A stretch of 64,000 nucleotides of DNA from an uncultured Lachnoclostridium sp. (GTDB taxonomy: Bacteria; Bacillota; Clostridia; Lachnospirales; Lachnospiraceae). The notes beneath the pieces are model-generated. The model was not told the origin of the DNA. It worked only from the letters and a program-made list of their open reading frames with translations, and did no database searches. Made by a program: the position numbers and the translations under genes. The stretch's first letter is position 1. The number at the start of each line of letters is the position of its first letter. Below are positions 53,042 through 62,404 of this stretch, in pieces. The DNA lies in assembly GCA_948330435.1 (NCBI GenBank), contig CAOJBY010000006.1, positions 84,926 through 148,925 on the forward strand, read 5' to 3'.

Positions 53042-53119
53042 GAACAACAACGGAAGCTTCTTAATAATATGTCTGCCTTTCAATCAAATCTTTATAGCCA
53101 CGATTTCTCCTAAAACTCC

Positions 53120-54520
53120 TTACTCCACTTTGTTCTTACGGATCACGTCCTGATACCAGAAAAAGCTGTCTTTCTTAATTCGCTTTAATTCTTTCAGATC
53201 ATCCTCCTCCCGGTCCACATAGACAAAGCCATAGCGTTTTCCATAGCCCTGATGGGTGCTCACCAGATCCAGAAAAGCCCAGGGGCAGTATCCAATCAGA
53301 TCCACGCCGTCCGCTACCGCAAGCTGTGCCTGCTTAAAATGACTTTCCAGATAGTCAATTCGGTACTGGTCATGGACTTTCCCGTCTTCGGTCAGCACAT
53401 CCCTGGTTCCCAGTCCGTTTTCCGTAATCAGAATGGGAAGATGATACCGGTCATAAACACGGTGCAGGGTTACACGCATTCCGATTGGATCAATCAGCCA
53501 TCCGTAAATGGTCTGCTCCAGATTGGGATTCTTCGCCGCCCGGTAGACTCCTTCTTCCCCGATCATCACCTGCTGATCCCCATTTCTAGGCTGGCAGTCC
53601 GTTCCGTCATTTTTGGCTGCACTGACGGTTGCAGTTGCATAATAATTCAGCCCCAGATAATCCGGCTTCGCCTGTGCCAGAAGCTCCATGTCTCCCGGTT
53701 CTATCTCCGGTGCATAGCCCTTTTCCTCCAGATAGGACCACACAAGGGGTGTATATCTTCCATAAACGGCCACATCATAGTAAAGCCAGCAGCGGATGCT
53801 CTCCCAGTTATCTGCGGCAATGGCATCCGCCGGGCTGCAGGTTTCCGGATAGATAGCGGTGATATTGGGTGCCGGTCCGATCTTGCCCTCGGGACACAGT
53901 TCATGGCAAAGGATGGTTGCCTTGGCCGAGGCTATAAACATATTGTGGCACTGTTGATAAAGCTCCTTTTTGGAGGGAATGCGGCCCGGATTCATGGCAT
54001 TGGGGTGATTGATCATCACATTCTGCTCGTTGATGGTGAGCCAGTACCGCACCTTTTTTCCTAACCGTTCAAACAACACTCTGGCATACCGTTCAAAGGC
54101 ATCTACCGTGTTCCGGTTTGCCCAGCCGCCCTTTTCGTGGAGAGCCATAGGCAGGTCAAAGTGGTACATGGTGACAACCGGCTCAATGCCCTTTGCATTC
54201 AGCTCATCAATGAGATTTTCGTAGAATTCCAGTCCCTTTTCATTGACTGCTCCGTCCCCGTCGGGGATCACTCTGGTCCAGGCAATGGAAAAGCGGTAAG
54301 CCTTAAGTCCCAGTTCCGCCATAAGAGCCACGTCTTCCTTCATATGGTGGTAGTGATCACTTGCCACCTTAAAATCCGTAATTCCCTCCGGCGGCGTATG
54401 TACGTCCTGTACGGACAGTCCCTTTCCATCCTCATTATAAGCACCCTCTACCTGATAAGCTGATGTGGATGCTCCCCACAGAAAATCCTTCCGAAATCCC
54501 TTAACTTCCTTATGAAACAT
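53120..54520 (-). CDS. bglA: 6-phospho-beta-glucosidase, GH1 (first copy)
   Basis: A 466-residue GH1 enzyme that hydrolyses phosphorylated beta-glucosides delivered by the PTS. The acid/base Glu is in WLTINEQN and the nucleophile Glu in ILITENGLG; FLWGASTSAYQVEGAY is the N-terminal signature. It lies downstream of the bglF-type PTS gene on the same strand, separated by a long hairpin repeat. No signal peptide. Confidence 0.93.
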   Translation of the reverse strand: MFHKEVKGFRKDFLWGASTSAYQVEGAYNEDGKGLSVQDVHTPPEGITDFKVASDHYHHMKEDVALMAELGLKAYRFSIAWTRVIPDGDGAVNEKGLEFYENLIDELNAKGIEPVVTMYHFDLPMALHEKGGWANRNTVDAFERYARVLFERLGKKVRYWLTINEQNVMINHPNAMNPGRIPSKKELYQQCHNMFIASAKATILCHELCPEGKIGPAPNITAIYPETCSPADAIAADNWESIRCWLYYDVAVYGRYTPLVWSYLEEKGYAPEIEPGDMELLAQAKPDYLGLNYYATATVSAAKNDGTDCQPRNGDQQVMIGEEGVYRAAKNPNLEQTIYGWLIDPIGMRVTLHRVYDRYHLPILITENGLGTRDVLTEDGKVHDQYRIDYLESHFKQAQLAVADGVDLIGYCPWAFLDLVSTHQGYGKRYGFVYVDREEDDLKELKRIKKDSFFWYQDVIRKNKVE

Positions 54521-54542
54521 ATTGTCCTCCTATTCCAGTTCC

Positions 54543-54634
54543 GCACCACTCTCTCAGTACACCCTTACCTAGAAGAATTTCCAGTCACAGATGCATGTGC
54601 CTGTAAATCCTTCTGTGCACTGACAGAGTGGTGC
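54543..54634 (-). repeat. Leader repeat R4: long hairpin before bglA
   Basis: Outer arms 54543-54562 and 54615-54634 pair at 18 of 20 positions. Inner arms 54571-54580 and 54605-54614 pair at 9 of 10. The outer end carries AGTTCCGC beside the AGGAGG of bglA, as in R1, R6 and R7. The stem sequence is different from R1, but the loop has the same CAG...CATG...CTG pattern. No T-tract follows, so it is not a plain terminator. Confidence 0.8.
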
Positions 54635-54657
54635 TGTTTAAAGTTCCTTAATATAAT

Positions 54658-56538
54658 TTACTGAATCTCTAACAAGCTACTCTTCGTATCCACATTTCCC
54701 TCTGCCGCAAGCACAATTTCCTTATAATCATCACTGTTACTCACAACTACCATTACCTGGGTTTATACCCCTCTTTTTCAATCGCCGCCTGGTCAAAGGA
54801 TATCAATTTCTGCCCTTTCGCCACATGAGTGCCCTGCTCCGTAAAAGCTTCAAAATACTTTCCATCCAGCTTCACTGTATCAATTCCTACATGAATGAGC
54901 ACCTCAAATCCCACTGTCCGAGCGAAAACCAATGGCATGCTTGGTGGGAAATAACGCCTCAACCGTTCCGTCAAAGGGCGCATACACCGCACCTTCTGCA
55001 GGGAATATCACGGCTCCCTTTCCCAGCGCCTCACTGGCAAATGCTTCATCCTCTGCCTTTGAGATAGGAAATGCTTCTCCAACCACCGGAGCCATAAAGC
55101 TCATATCGTCACTCTTTGCTGCTGCACCTTCCGCTGCTCCCTCCGTCTCTTTTGAAGCAGTCTCCGCTTTTATCTCAAAACGCAGGCTGAGCACATAGGT
55201 CAGTGCTGCCGACACCGCCGCACTAATGGCAATCGCAATAATAATATTGATAAAAAATGTCATGGTATTATCACCTATGTAAAGCAGTACCGCCGGAAGT
55301 CCCGATGATCCGGTTGCAAAACGATGTGTGTGGGTAAAGCCTGCATAAGCACCCCCGATACCGCCGCCAATCATAGCCGCAATCAAAGGATATTTCTTCG
55401 GCAGATTGACCCCGTAGAGAATCGGTTCCGTAATTCCCATGTAAGCCGTGATGGAACCGGATGCTGCAGTCTGTCGTTCCTTTTTATCCTTCGTCCGCAG
55501 AGCCACCACCAGACCAGCGGAAGCCTGGGCCATATTGGAGCAGAGACAGCCCGGTCCGAAAATGCTGTCATAGCCCAGATTTGCCATCTGCATTACACCT
55601 AAGGGAGCCACGCCGTTGTGCAGGCCAAACATCACCATCACCGGAAGCAGTCCGCCAATCAATACCGCCGGAAGCCAGCTTGCATTGACACTCAAAAACT
55701 CAAAGAACACTGCCAGATAATTTCCGATAATACTTCCGATAGGCCCTAATACGCTAAATGCCAGCGTTTCCATAATCAGAAAGGTACACATAGGTACAAA
55801 AACCAGTTCCACTGCCTTTGGAATCCATTTTTTCAGAAGCTTTTCCACATAGGACTGGACAAAGACAACAAAAATAATCGGTATGACACTGGATGCATAG
55901 CCGGTCAGCGTAAAGGGAATCACTCCGAAGAAATTCACCGGCTCCGCCGCCGTCACCAGGGACAGCCAGTTTGGATGGAGCATCATAGCCGCCACGCCCG
56001 CCGCCAGAACGGGATTGCACCGAAGCTTCTGAGCCTCACAGAACGCCAGCAGCAGAGGCAGAAAATAAAACACGCCGTCCGCAAAGACATTCAGCATATA
56101 ATAGGTCTGAGAATCCGTACTGATTAAATGGAACACCACCAAAAGAGCCATAATCGCCTTCACCATACCTGCGCCGGACAGGGCCGGAATAATGGGCTGA
56201 AAGGTTCCTGCCACAAAGTCAATCACCGTATTGAGAACACCCTTCTTCTCTTCCGCCGCTTCATCTGCCCCATCCTTTTTGATGTCCACCAGCTTCTCGA
56301 TTTCCTCAAATACATCCGCCACATGGGTTCCAATCACAACCTGATAAACCCCCGCATTGATGATAACCTTCGCCACACCGTCCATGGCTTCCAATGCATC
56401 CTTATCCGCTTTTCCCTCGTCCGCCAGCTTAAAACGCAATCTGGTCTGGCAATGATATACATCGTTTACATTCTGTTTTCCTCCGACATTCTTTACAATG
56501 TCCTGTGCCAGTGCTTCATACTTCCTGCTCATAAACAT
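54658..56538 (-). pseudogene. bglF: Beta-glucoside PTS IIBCA gene with two compensating frameshifts
   Basis: The gene encodes a BglF-type permease of about 627 residues. The IIB domain has its phospho-Cys in VYHCQTRLRF; IIC fills about 110-470; IIA begins near 490. At about 54906 the frame breaks: GFRSDSG is followed by a stop, as if one T were inserted. The frame one base over continues EVLIHVGIDTVKLDGK, with the IIA His. At about 54755 this frame also stops (GYKPR), and the first frame resumes with VVVSNSDDYKEIVL and ends LLEIQ at 54658. Two single-base changes of opposite sign explain this. Start at 56538 (ATG, GAGGAG upstream) or 56532. It may be a real loss of IIA or a sequence error. 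Confidence 0.82.
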
Positions 56539-56670
56539 TTCCTCTCCTCTGATAGATTGTGGTCGCAGCCCTCTTTCGAAAGCCGCTGTCATATCCCGAG
56601 AAATGTTCCGGACCATTTCCTTTGTTGAGGTAATTATACCAAAGAATCTTTTTCCCTTTCAATGTGCGCA

Positions 56671-56765
56671 GTTTCACCTTGTTTCATAAAAAAGGAGAAA
56701 GGCAGGGGATTTTTAGAGGAAATATGTTTCATTCTGTTTCATTTTTTCAAATGAATTGGTATAAT
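56671..56765 (+). promoter_or_regulatory. Divergent bgl/rpiR control region with TGTTTCAT repeats
   Basis: TGTTTCAT occurs at 56680-56687, 56725-56732 and 56735-56742, with a shorter GTTTCA at 56671. TTCATTT/AAATGAA forms an inverted repeat just before GGTATAAT (56760-56765), the likely -10 of the regulator gene. A minus-strand TTGAAA-18-TATAAT lies further left for the PTS gene. These are candidate RpiR sites. Confidence 0.55.
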
Positions 56766-56825
56766 ATCCACGAAAGCAATGAGCAGTGACAAACTGAAAG
56801 AGGAAAAATTGACTGCTCGCAGCGA

Positions 56826-56862
56826 CTTTACCCTTTAGCGCTATCGTGCAGCGATTAAAATA
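56826..56862 (+). repeat. Leader repeat R5: CTTTACCCTTTAG element next to AGGAGG
   Basis: CTTTACCCTTTAG is identical to the reverse complement of the end of R1/R2. It is followed by CGCT-ATCGTGC-AGCG, whose arms differ from GTTGC/GCAAC but still pair, then ATTAAAATAGGAGG. It is the only + strand copy and again fronts a gene start (56875). Confidence 0.75.
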
Positions 56863-56874
56863 GGAGGTGCCGCC

Positions 56875-57777
56875 ATGACTCTGCAGCAGAGAGTAGAAGA
56901 ATTGACCATGACCTACGGAAACAGCTCCAAAAAAGTGATTGGGGAATTTATTCTGCGAAAAAAAGGATGTCCGAACGAATACACCATCCAGGAGATTGCC
57001 GACGAGACCTACACCTCCAAGGCCGCCCTGGTACGTTTCGCCAAGTCCTTAGGCTACGGCGGATGGAAAGAATTTGTCAAAGAATTTGCAGCCGAACAGC
57101 ACTACCAGGAGAGCCATTACTCGGATATTGACCCGAATTTCCCTTTTGTTGAGGGAGATTCCACCAGAGATATCATTCAGAAAATGAGCAGTCTCCAGGT
57201 TGAGAGCATTCTGGATACCGCAGATCTTCTGGACCCCCGCATGATCGAAAAAACGGCCGAACTTTTGATGAAGTCCAACCGTGTTGCCGTCTTTGGCATG
57301 AATCCCAATCTGCTCCTTGGGGAATTGTTCCACCGCCGGATGATGACGATCAAAAAGTCCGTGGAACTGCCCCTCTTAGGAGATATGGGGCTTCTGGCTT
57401 CCTCCCTGAAAAAAGGAGACTGTGCCATTCTCATTTCCTACTCCGGAAATACAGGAAATCGGGAACCTACCAGCCTGATTCCCATTCTGGAAGCCGCCCA
57501 GGTTCCCATTATCGCCATCACAAGCTGCGGCAGCAACAAGCTTCGCCGCCATGCGGCCTATACCTTCTCCATCTCCTCCCGGGAACGCCTGTACAGCAAA
57601 ATCTCCACCTTTGCCACAGAAAAATCCATCCAGTTTATTCTGGATATCCTCTTTTCCGCCTGCTTTTCCCTCTCCTATGAAAAGAATCTGGAGACCAAGA
57701 TAGAGACGGGAAAGCTTCTGGAATGCGATCGGATTGCGGTGAATCAGGATCTTCGGGAAATATCTGAGGAGGAGTGA
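56875..57777 (+). CDS. RpiR/MurR-family transcriptional regulator
   Basis: A 300-residue regulator. The N-terminal HTH_6 domain at about 1-75 contains YTIQEIADETYTSKAALVRFAKSLGY. The C-terminal SIS domain (about 120-260) contains VAVFGMNPNLLLGELF and ILISYSGNTGNREP, which bind a sugar phosphate. It is divergent from the bgl PTS gene, so it probably controls that operon in response to a phosphorylated beta-glucoside or glucose 6-phosphate. AGGAGG precedes the ATG. Confidence 0.92.
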   Translation: MTLQQRVEELTMTYGNSSKKVIGEFILRKKGCPNEYTIQEIADETYTSKAALVRFAKSLGYGGWKEFVKEFAAEQHYQESHYSDIDPNFPFVEGDSTRDIIQKMSSLQVESILDTADLLDPRMIEKTAELLMKSNRVAVFGMNPNLLLGELFHRRMMTIKKSVELPLLGDMGLLASSLKKGDCAILISYSGNTGNREPTSLIPILEAAQVPIIAITSCGSNKLRRHAAYTFSISSRERLYSKISTFATEKSIQFILDILFSACFSLSYEKNLETKIETGKLLECDRIAVNQDLREISEEE

Positions 57778-57778
57778 G

Positions 57779-58948
57779 TTAATACTCGAAATCTTTCGGG
57801 TCCAGCAAAAACTCCTGCTGCTCCCCATGCTGCTCATACCAGGCATTGTGTTCGGCAATCCATTTCTCATGGTTCTCCACTCCGCACACAGTCCAGGCAA
57901 AGCCCATATTTCTTTCCGGGCAGTTCATGGGCACAATGCTGAAATAAACATCCAGTCCGTAGCGGGCATCTCCCCTGGCGGTCACGCACACATCCACGGA
58001 CAAGGCCGCCGCAAGTTCATAATCCGGCCGAAGCCGCATATAATCATAGTTCAATCCCGGCCGCAGAGGAAGATTCGGAAAACGGTAACGATAAGCATAC
58101 CAGCCGTTGGTCAGCCGAATCTTCTGAATTGGCCTGACCGGATCATAGCGCAGTCTCTCACTTTCCTCCTTTTCCGGATCACTCTTTGCCTGTAGGTATA
58201 CATCGGTAAATGTCATCCGGTCTTCTTCCGCAAAGGGGCCGTAGATCATCAGTTCCACTCCCAGGGAGGGGCCTCCCCGGTTGATAAAAGACCACTGATA
58301 TGGTTCATCTACCGGAATAGGCTTGTCATAATAGCTCCTTCTTTCCAGACAGGGCATTCCCTCCGTAATCCGCTTGGGCGGCATATCCTTCCGGCCAAAA
58401 TATACTACACCGTCCGGCTCCCCGCCTGCCCCACAGGCTGCTTCAATCACAGCCCCTCCGTCAAAGCCCAGGACATTTCCCAGATCTACCAAAGCCTCCT
58501 CGGCAAATACTCGCTCCTTTTCAAATATCTCTGCAAAGTCCGCATCTTTCCTCCACAGGCCTGCCGCCTGCCACTTCTCCTGCTCTACCTGAGGCGGATC
58601 GCTTTCGTCATAACTCCTTCCTGCACGGGCACGGGTTCTCGTTCCGGCCTCAGGGTGGAAAAGCTCAAACTCCACAAAATCACTGTCACAGCAGCATACC
58701 AAAAGCGTCTCCGCCTTATTTTTCTCTGCCAGCTTTTCCGCCATGCGGGAAAGAGTCACCATATCTCCCGTCACCATCTGCCAGCCCTGTTCTCCGAAAA
58801 GATACTGAGAAAATTTAAGTTCCGCTTCTTTGGGATCGCTAACCAGCAGATATCCCTCTGTCTCCAGACATTTTCCCAGATTGCCCAGGGTGTACTGATA
58901 ATTTGTCCTGAATTTGTGCATCAGCAAGGCCGCAAAGGTTGTTCCCAT
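57779..58948 (-). CDS. Unknown 389-residue protein
   Basis: The ATG at 58948 has GAGGAA before it; the frame extends to 58987 without a better start. The first ~110 residues have an alpha/beta pattern (MGTTFAALLMHKFRTNYQY, LLVCCCDSDFVEFELF). Then come a charged Arg/Asp stretch, a helical part, and a beta-rich part (YQWSFINRGGPSLGVELMIY, WYAYRYRFPNLPLRPG). It ends with a Trp- and His-rich tail. No signal peptide, membrane span or known catalytic motif is visible. It ends 1 base from the convergent rpiR stop. I do not recognise the family. Confidence 0.65.
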   Translation of the reverse strand: MGTTFAALLMHKFRTNYQYTLGNLGKCLETEGYLLVSDPKEAELKFSQYLFGEQGWQMVTGDMVTLSRMAEKLAEKNKAETLLVCCCDSDFVEFELFHPEAGTRTRARAGRSYDESDPPQVEQEKWQAAGLWRKDADFAEIFEKERVFAEEALVDLGNVLGFDGGAVIEAACGAGGEPDGVVYFGRKDMPPKRITEGMPCLERRSYYDKPIPVDEPYQWSFINRGGPSLGVELMIYGPFAEEDRMTFTDVYLQAKSDPEKEESERLRYDPVRPIQKIRLTNGWYAYRYRFPNLPLRPGLNYDYMRLRPDYELAAALSVDVCVTARGDARYGLDVYFSIVPMNCPERNMGFAWTVCGVENHEKWIAEHNAWYEQHGEQQEFLLDPKDFEY

Positions 58949-58994
58949 GGTGATTCCTCTTTCTATTATATTTCTATATTGAATCATTCCGATT

Positions 58995-59409
58995 CTAAAT
59001 GCTCAACTTCTCTATTACACAAGTATGCCGTTTATCTTCACCGTCCTTGTCATAATTGAAACCAATCAACAAGACTTCCCCTGAATACCCCTCAAGCACC
59101 TGTGTTTTCATCACACCGGAGCGTATCACAAAGAAGTAAAAGATTTCTCAGAAAATCAAAATACTGCTTTTGCAATTCTTCTGATTTCCTGCGTTCACGC
59201 ATGACGCAGTCCCACTCATCAATCAAAAAGATAAACTTTTTCCTGTTTTTACATAAATTTTCTCCAGGGCAGAAGCAAGAATTGTTTCCTGTTCTGAAAA
59301 TAATTCTCTATATATTTGTAAACACAATCAGTTCCGTCTTGTCCACATAGATCCTGGAACGGACCGATTTCCAAACCCCCTCATTCCCCGGATTCAGATA
59401 AATTCCCAT
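58995..59409 (-). pseudogene. Remnant of an AAA-ATPase/PD-(D/E)XK nuclease gene
   Basis: Three pieces remain in order on the minus strand. The N-terminus from ATG 59409 (MGIYLNPGNEGVWKSV, then YVDKTELIVF) ends in a stop near 59310. A Walker B segment in another frame (GKKFIFLIDEWDCVMRE, to FDFLRNLL) covers about 59280-59150. The C-terminus (YSGEVLLIGFNYD, then HTCVIEKLSI) covers about 59090-58995. Intact genes of this clostridial family are about 1.6 kb, so most of the gene, including Walker A, has been lost. Another reading as several tiny ORFs is less likely, because the pieces stay in family order. Confidence 0.85.
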
Positions 59410-59504
59410 GAAAGTACCTCTGCAAATGTTACTTTTTTCCTTTTGCTACGGTTTCTATTATACCATAGGCATCCGAATCTTTCTACCAGTTCTGCAAAAT
59501 CATC

Positions 59505-60332
59505 TTATATCTTACATGTGCAAATCAAATCCTTTACCACTTCTCCGGCAAGTATCAGCCCGGCTACTGACGGGACAAACGCCACGCTCCCCGGGATACT
59601 CCTGCGTCCCTTACAGGCATCCTCTGTTTCCGTCAAACAGGCACCGCTTGCTTCGCCGTTCACCGGACTGTCCTTTCGAGGACATACAGGTTTCTCCTCA
59701 GAATATACAACCTTAAGCTTACTCACGCCTCTTTTTTTTAGTTCCCGTCTCATCACCTTTGCCAGAGGACACATTTTGGTCTTATAGATATCCGCCACCC
59801 GGAACCCGCTTGCATCCAGCTTATTGCCAGCTCCCATGCAGCTGATCACCGGCACACACTTCCTCTGTGCCTGCAGGATAATCTCTATCTTGGCAGTCAC
59901 CGTATCCACCGCATCAACCACATAATCATATTCATCAAAGGGAAACTCCTCCGCATTTTCCGGCAGGAAAAAGCAGTTGTGCACCGTGACCTCTGCATCT
60001 GGATTAATCTCCAGCATTCGCTCTTTCATAACCTCTGTTTTATATCTTCCGATGGTTTTCCTTGTTGCAATAATCTGCCGGTTCAGGTTTGTAAGGCAGA
60101 CTCTGTCATTGTCAACCAGGTCAAAGGTGCCCACACCACTCCTTACCAGGGCCTCGCATACATAACCTCCCACGCCGCCGATACCAAACACCGCCACCCT
60201 TGAAGCCGCAAGCCGTCTCATAGCATCTTCACCTAAAAGAAGCTGTGTTCTTTCAAATTGATTCTGCATATCCCTTTGCATCCCTTCTTTTGCAGATTTT
60301 GGAATGTTTCCATTCGCTTTTTCCACAAACAT
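59505..60332 (-). CDS. tcdA: tRNA threonylcarbamoyladenosine dehydratase (TcdA/CsdL-like)
   Basis: Up to 275 residues of the ThiF/E1-like superfamily. It would cyclise t6A37 of ANN-decoding tRNAs using ATP. The ATP-binding loop is VAVFGIGGVGGYVCEAL, with NRQIIATRKTIG contacting the nucleotide, and DYVVDAVDTVTAK the Asp loop. FERTQLLLGEDAMRRLA is the typical family start, so translation may begin at the internal ATG near 60269 rather than at 60332; ribosome sites do not settle it. The C-terminal part includes a Cys-rich SEEKPVCP segment. Confidence 0.88.
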   Translation of the reverse strand: MFVEKANGNIPKSAKEGMQRDMQNQFERTQLLLGEDAMRRLAASRVAVFGIGGVGGYVCEALVRSGVGTFDLVDNDRVCLTNLNRQIIATRKTIGRYKTEVMKERMLEINPDAEVTVHNCFFLPENAEEFPFDEYDYVVDAVDTVTAKIEIILQAQRKCVPVISCMGAGNKLDASGFRVADIYKTKMCPLAKVMRRELKKRGVSKLKVVYSEEKPVCPRKDSPVNGEASGACLTETEDACKGRRSIPGSVAFVPSVAGLILAGEVVKDLICTCKI

Positions 60333-60428
60333 TTCCTACTATTATATTTCTTATAATGGATAATGGCAAGAAATTTTAAAAATGCCTGATTCCAAAATCC
60401 CTGACTTTTCTCTACTTAGCTCTTCTAA

Positions 60429-60690
60429 TTGTTAAGGCAAATTTTTTATCCGCTCAATAATTTCTTCTCCCTCTTCATAGATACTCTTAATTCTGAGCAT
60501 TCCCATAACCGCCTGCATTTTTCCATCAACTCCCGATTGTGTCCCCGGTTAATATTAAAAAGTACTGCTTTGCATTCCAGACAACTGGAACAGGCGCTCC
60601 TTGTACCTCCTGTTTACACGTAGCTTTCTCCACAGAAAATGCTTCTAATACCATTTTAAGTTTTTGCCATAGATTCCTTTCCTCCATTAT
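60429..60690 (-). pseudogene. Remnant of an Rpn-type nuclease/transposase-like gene
   Basis: On the minus strand a stretch at about 60583-60475 reads CKAVLFNINRGHN, then ELMEKCRRLWE. This matches the late part of the clostridial Rpn/PD-(D/E)XK family in my memory. Upstream bases (MEERNLWQKLKMVLEAF) continue only in another frame, and nothing of the catalytic part is left. No terminal inverted repeats were found. Confidence 0.6.
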
Positions 60691-60785
60691 ACTTGATTGT
60701 ACTGTAAAATTTGGAATTTTCAACCTTTTTTGTAATTTTTTGGATATTGTAAACATTTAAAACATATCACTTCAAAAATAAAAGG

Positions 60786-60955
60786 TGCCAGCAACAATAT
60801 GATAATTACAATTCCATTCAGTCGTATAAACGCAGACACGGATTTGCAATAAAAAGCATCTTGAAAGCTGTGGGGAAGTATCACGGGGATATCAAGATGT
60901 ATTATCCCAAATCCTCTCCGTTACTCTCAATGACTTTTTTATACCAGAAGAAAGA
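60786..60955 (+). pseudogene. Possible remnant of a GHKL histidine kinase C-terminus
   Basis: A + strand frame from about 60786 encodes YKRRHGFAIKSILKAV, then GKYHGDIKMYYP. This resembles the last nucleotide-binding box of GHKL sensor kinases (HGFGLKSI... KY.G). It runs into the opposite-strand GH1 gene and has no upstream half. Only the tail is recognisable. Confidence 0.5.
60857..60899 (-). terminator. Weak terminator after the second GH1 gene
   Basis: CATCTTGA (60857-60864) pairs with TCAAGATG (60892-60899) over a long 27-base loop, with CTTTTTATT on the minus side. It lies inside the kinase remnant and may be fortuitous. Confidence 0.4.
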
Positions 60956-62377
60956 ATCCTTGCGTCTTCTTGAAAAATCTCCTGTCCCGTCATCATGACG
61001 GTCAACATAGATAAAGCCATAACGCTTTGCATACTGGCCGGTTCCGGCAGAAACAAGATCAATGGGTCCCCAGGTAGTGTAACCGATGAGTGGCACGCCG
61101 TCCTCGATTGCCTCACCCATGCAGCGAATATGCTCACGGAAATAATCAATACGGTAATTGTCATGAATCGAACCGTCTTCCTCCACCTTATCAAAAGCAC
61201 CGAATCCATTTTCCACCACCATAAGAGGTGTATTCGGATACCGTCCATGCAGTACATTCAGCGTATAGCGCAGTCCCAGGGGATCAATCTGCCAGCCCCA
61301 GTCAGATGCCTTAAGGTATGGATTCTTTACTCCGACAGACATATTTCCTGCCGTCTTTTCTACCTGTCCGTCCTTTGCCACACAGTTTGTCATATAGTAA
61401 GAAAAGGTATAATAGTCCACAGTTCCTTTCTTTAGCATCTCCTTATCTTCCTCTGTAATAAACGAAGCATCAATTCCATGATCCTTAAAAAACTTATAGG
61501 CAAAGGTAGGATATTCCCCTCGAACCTGTACATCTCCACAAAAATTATTTTGAAAATCATCTTCCTGAAGACACGCAAAGACATCCTCCGGATTTGGTGT
61601 CAGAGGATACAGGGTTGTATGTGCAATCATATTGCCGATCATAAAATCAGGACAAATCTCATGACCTTTCTGCACTGCCAGAGCACTTGCCACAAATTCA
61701 TTGTGCAATGCCTCAAAAACCTTCTGAGACTTCCCTTTCAAATCGCACAGCTTGACAGGTTCCTCTGAGTGTATATCCTCATCCTCCATAAGCCCCAGGC
61801 CGTAGAGGGCACCCATCCCCCCATTGCCCATACCCATGCAGGCGATATTGATCTCATTGAAAGTCAGCCAGTATTTCACCTTGTCCTTATAGCGTTCAAA
61901 ACAAGTCACCGCATACTTTACAAACAGCTCGATGGTCTTTCTGCTTAAAAAGCCGTGGTATTTTGTAACAATATTCCACGGAATCTCATAATGGCAAAGT
62001 GTCACCAGCGGCTCAATGCCGTGTTTCTTGCACTCATCAAAAACATCATCATAAAACTTCAGTCCTGCTTCATTGGGAGTTTCATCATCTCCATTGGGAA
62101 AAATGCGTGACCAGTTTATGGACAGACGAAAACATTTGAATCCCATCTCTCCCAACAGAGCAATATCTTCCTTATAATGATGGTAGAAGTCTATTGCTTC
62201 GTGACTTGGATAGAAAGCTTTGGGATCTGTCACCGGAAGAAATGTCCGCGGTGTGCTCACATCCCCGCCCAAAAGCATGTCAGGCACAGATAATGCCTTG
62301 CCGTCCTCCAGATATGCTCCCTCACACTGATTGGCGGCTACTGCTCCGCCCCATAAAAATTCTTTTGAAAATGCCAT
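60902..62377 (-). CDS. 6-phospho-beta-glucosidase, GH1 (second copy)
   Basis: A 491-residue GH1 enzyme, of the AscB/BglA type. The N-terminal signature is FLWGGAVAANQCEGAY, the acid/base Glu is in WLTFNEIN and the nucleophile Glu in LMVVENGFG. It differs clearly from the copy at 53.1 kb. It ends the cellobiose-type operon and probably cleaves cellobiose or gentiobiose 6-phosphate made by the lac-family PTS upstream. Confidence 0.94.
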   Translation of the reverse strand: MAFSKEFLWGGAVAANQCEGAYLEDGKALSVPDMLLGGDVSTPRTFLPVTDPKAFYPSHEAIDFYHHYKEDIALLGEMGFKCFRLSINWSRIFPNGDDETPNEAGLKFYDDVFDECKKHGIEPLVTLCHYEIPWNIVTKYHGFLSRKTIELFVKYAVTCFERYKDKVKYWLTFNEINIACMGMGNGGMGALYGLGLMEDEDIHSEEPVKLCDLKGKSQKVFEALHNEFVASALAVQKGHEICPDFMIGNMIAHTTLYPLTPNPEDVFACLQEDDFQNNFCGDVQVRGEYPTFAYKFFKDHGIDASFITEEDKEMLKKGTVDYYTFSYYMTNCVAKDGQVEKTAGNMSVGVKNPYLKASDWGWQIDPLGLRYTLNVLHGRYPNTPLMVVENGFGAFDKVEEDGSIHDNYRIDYFREHIRCMGEAIEDGVPLIGYTTWGPIDLVSAGTGQYAKRYGFIYVDRHDDGTGDFSRRRKDSFFWYKKVIESNGEDLG

Positions 62378-62404
62378 AATTTTATCTCCTCTATTCCTGT
62401 CAAA

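Noticed and set aside
54753..54912. Programmed ribosomal frameshift in bglF
   Set aside because: There is no classical slippery heptamer or pseudoknot, and two shifts of opposite sign would be needed. Mutation or sequence error is simpler.
54753..54992. Separate 79-codon gene for a PTS IIA fragment
   Set aside because: Its first residues are out-of-frame IIA sequence. The match starts only at EVLIHVGID, where the upstream gene breaks, so it is the shifted middle of one gene.
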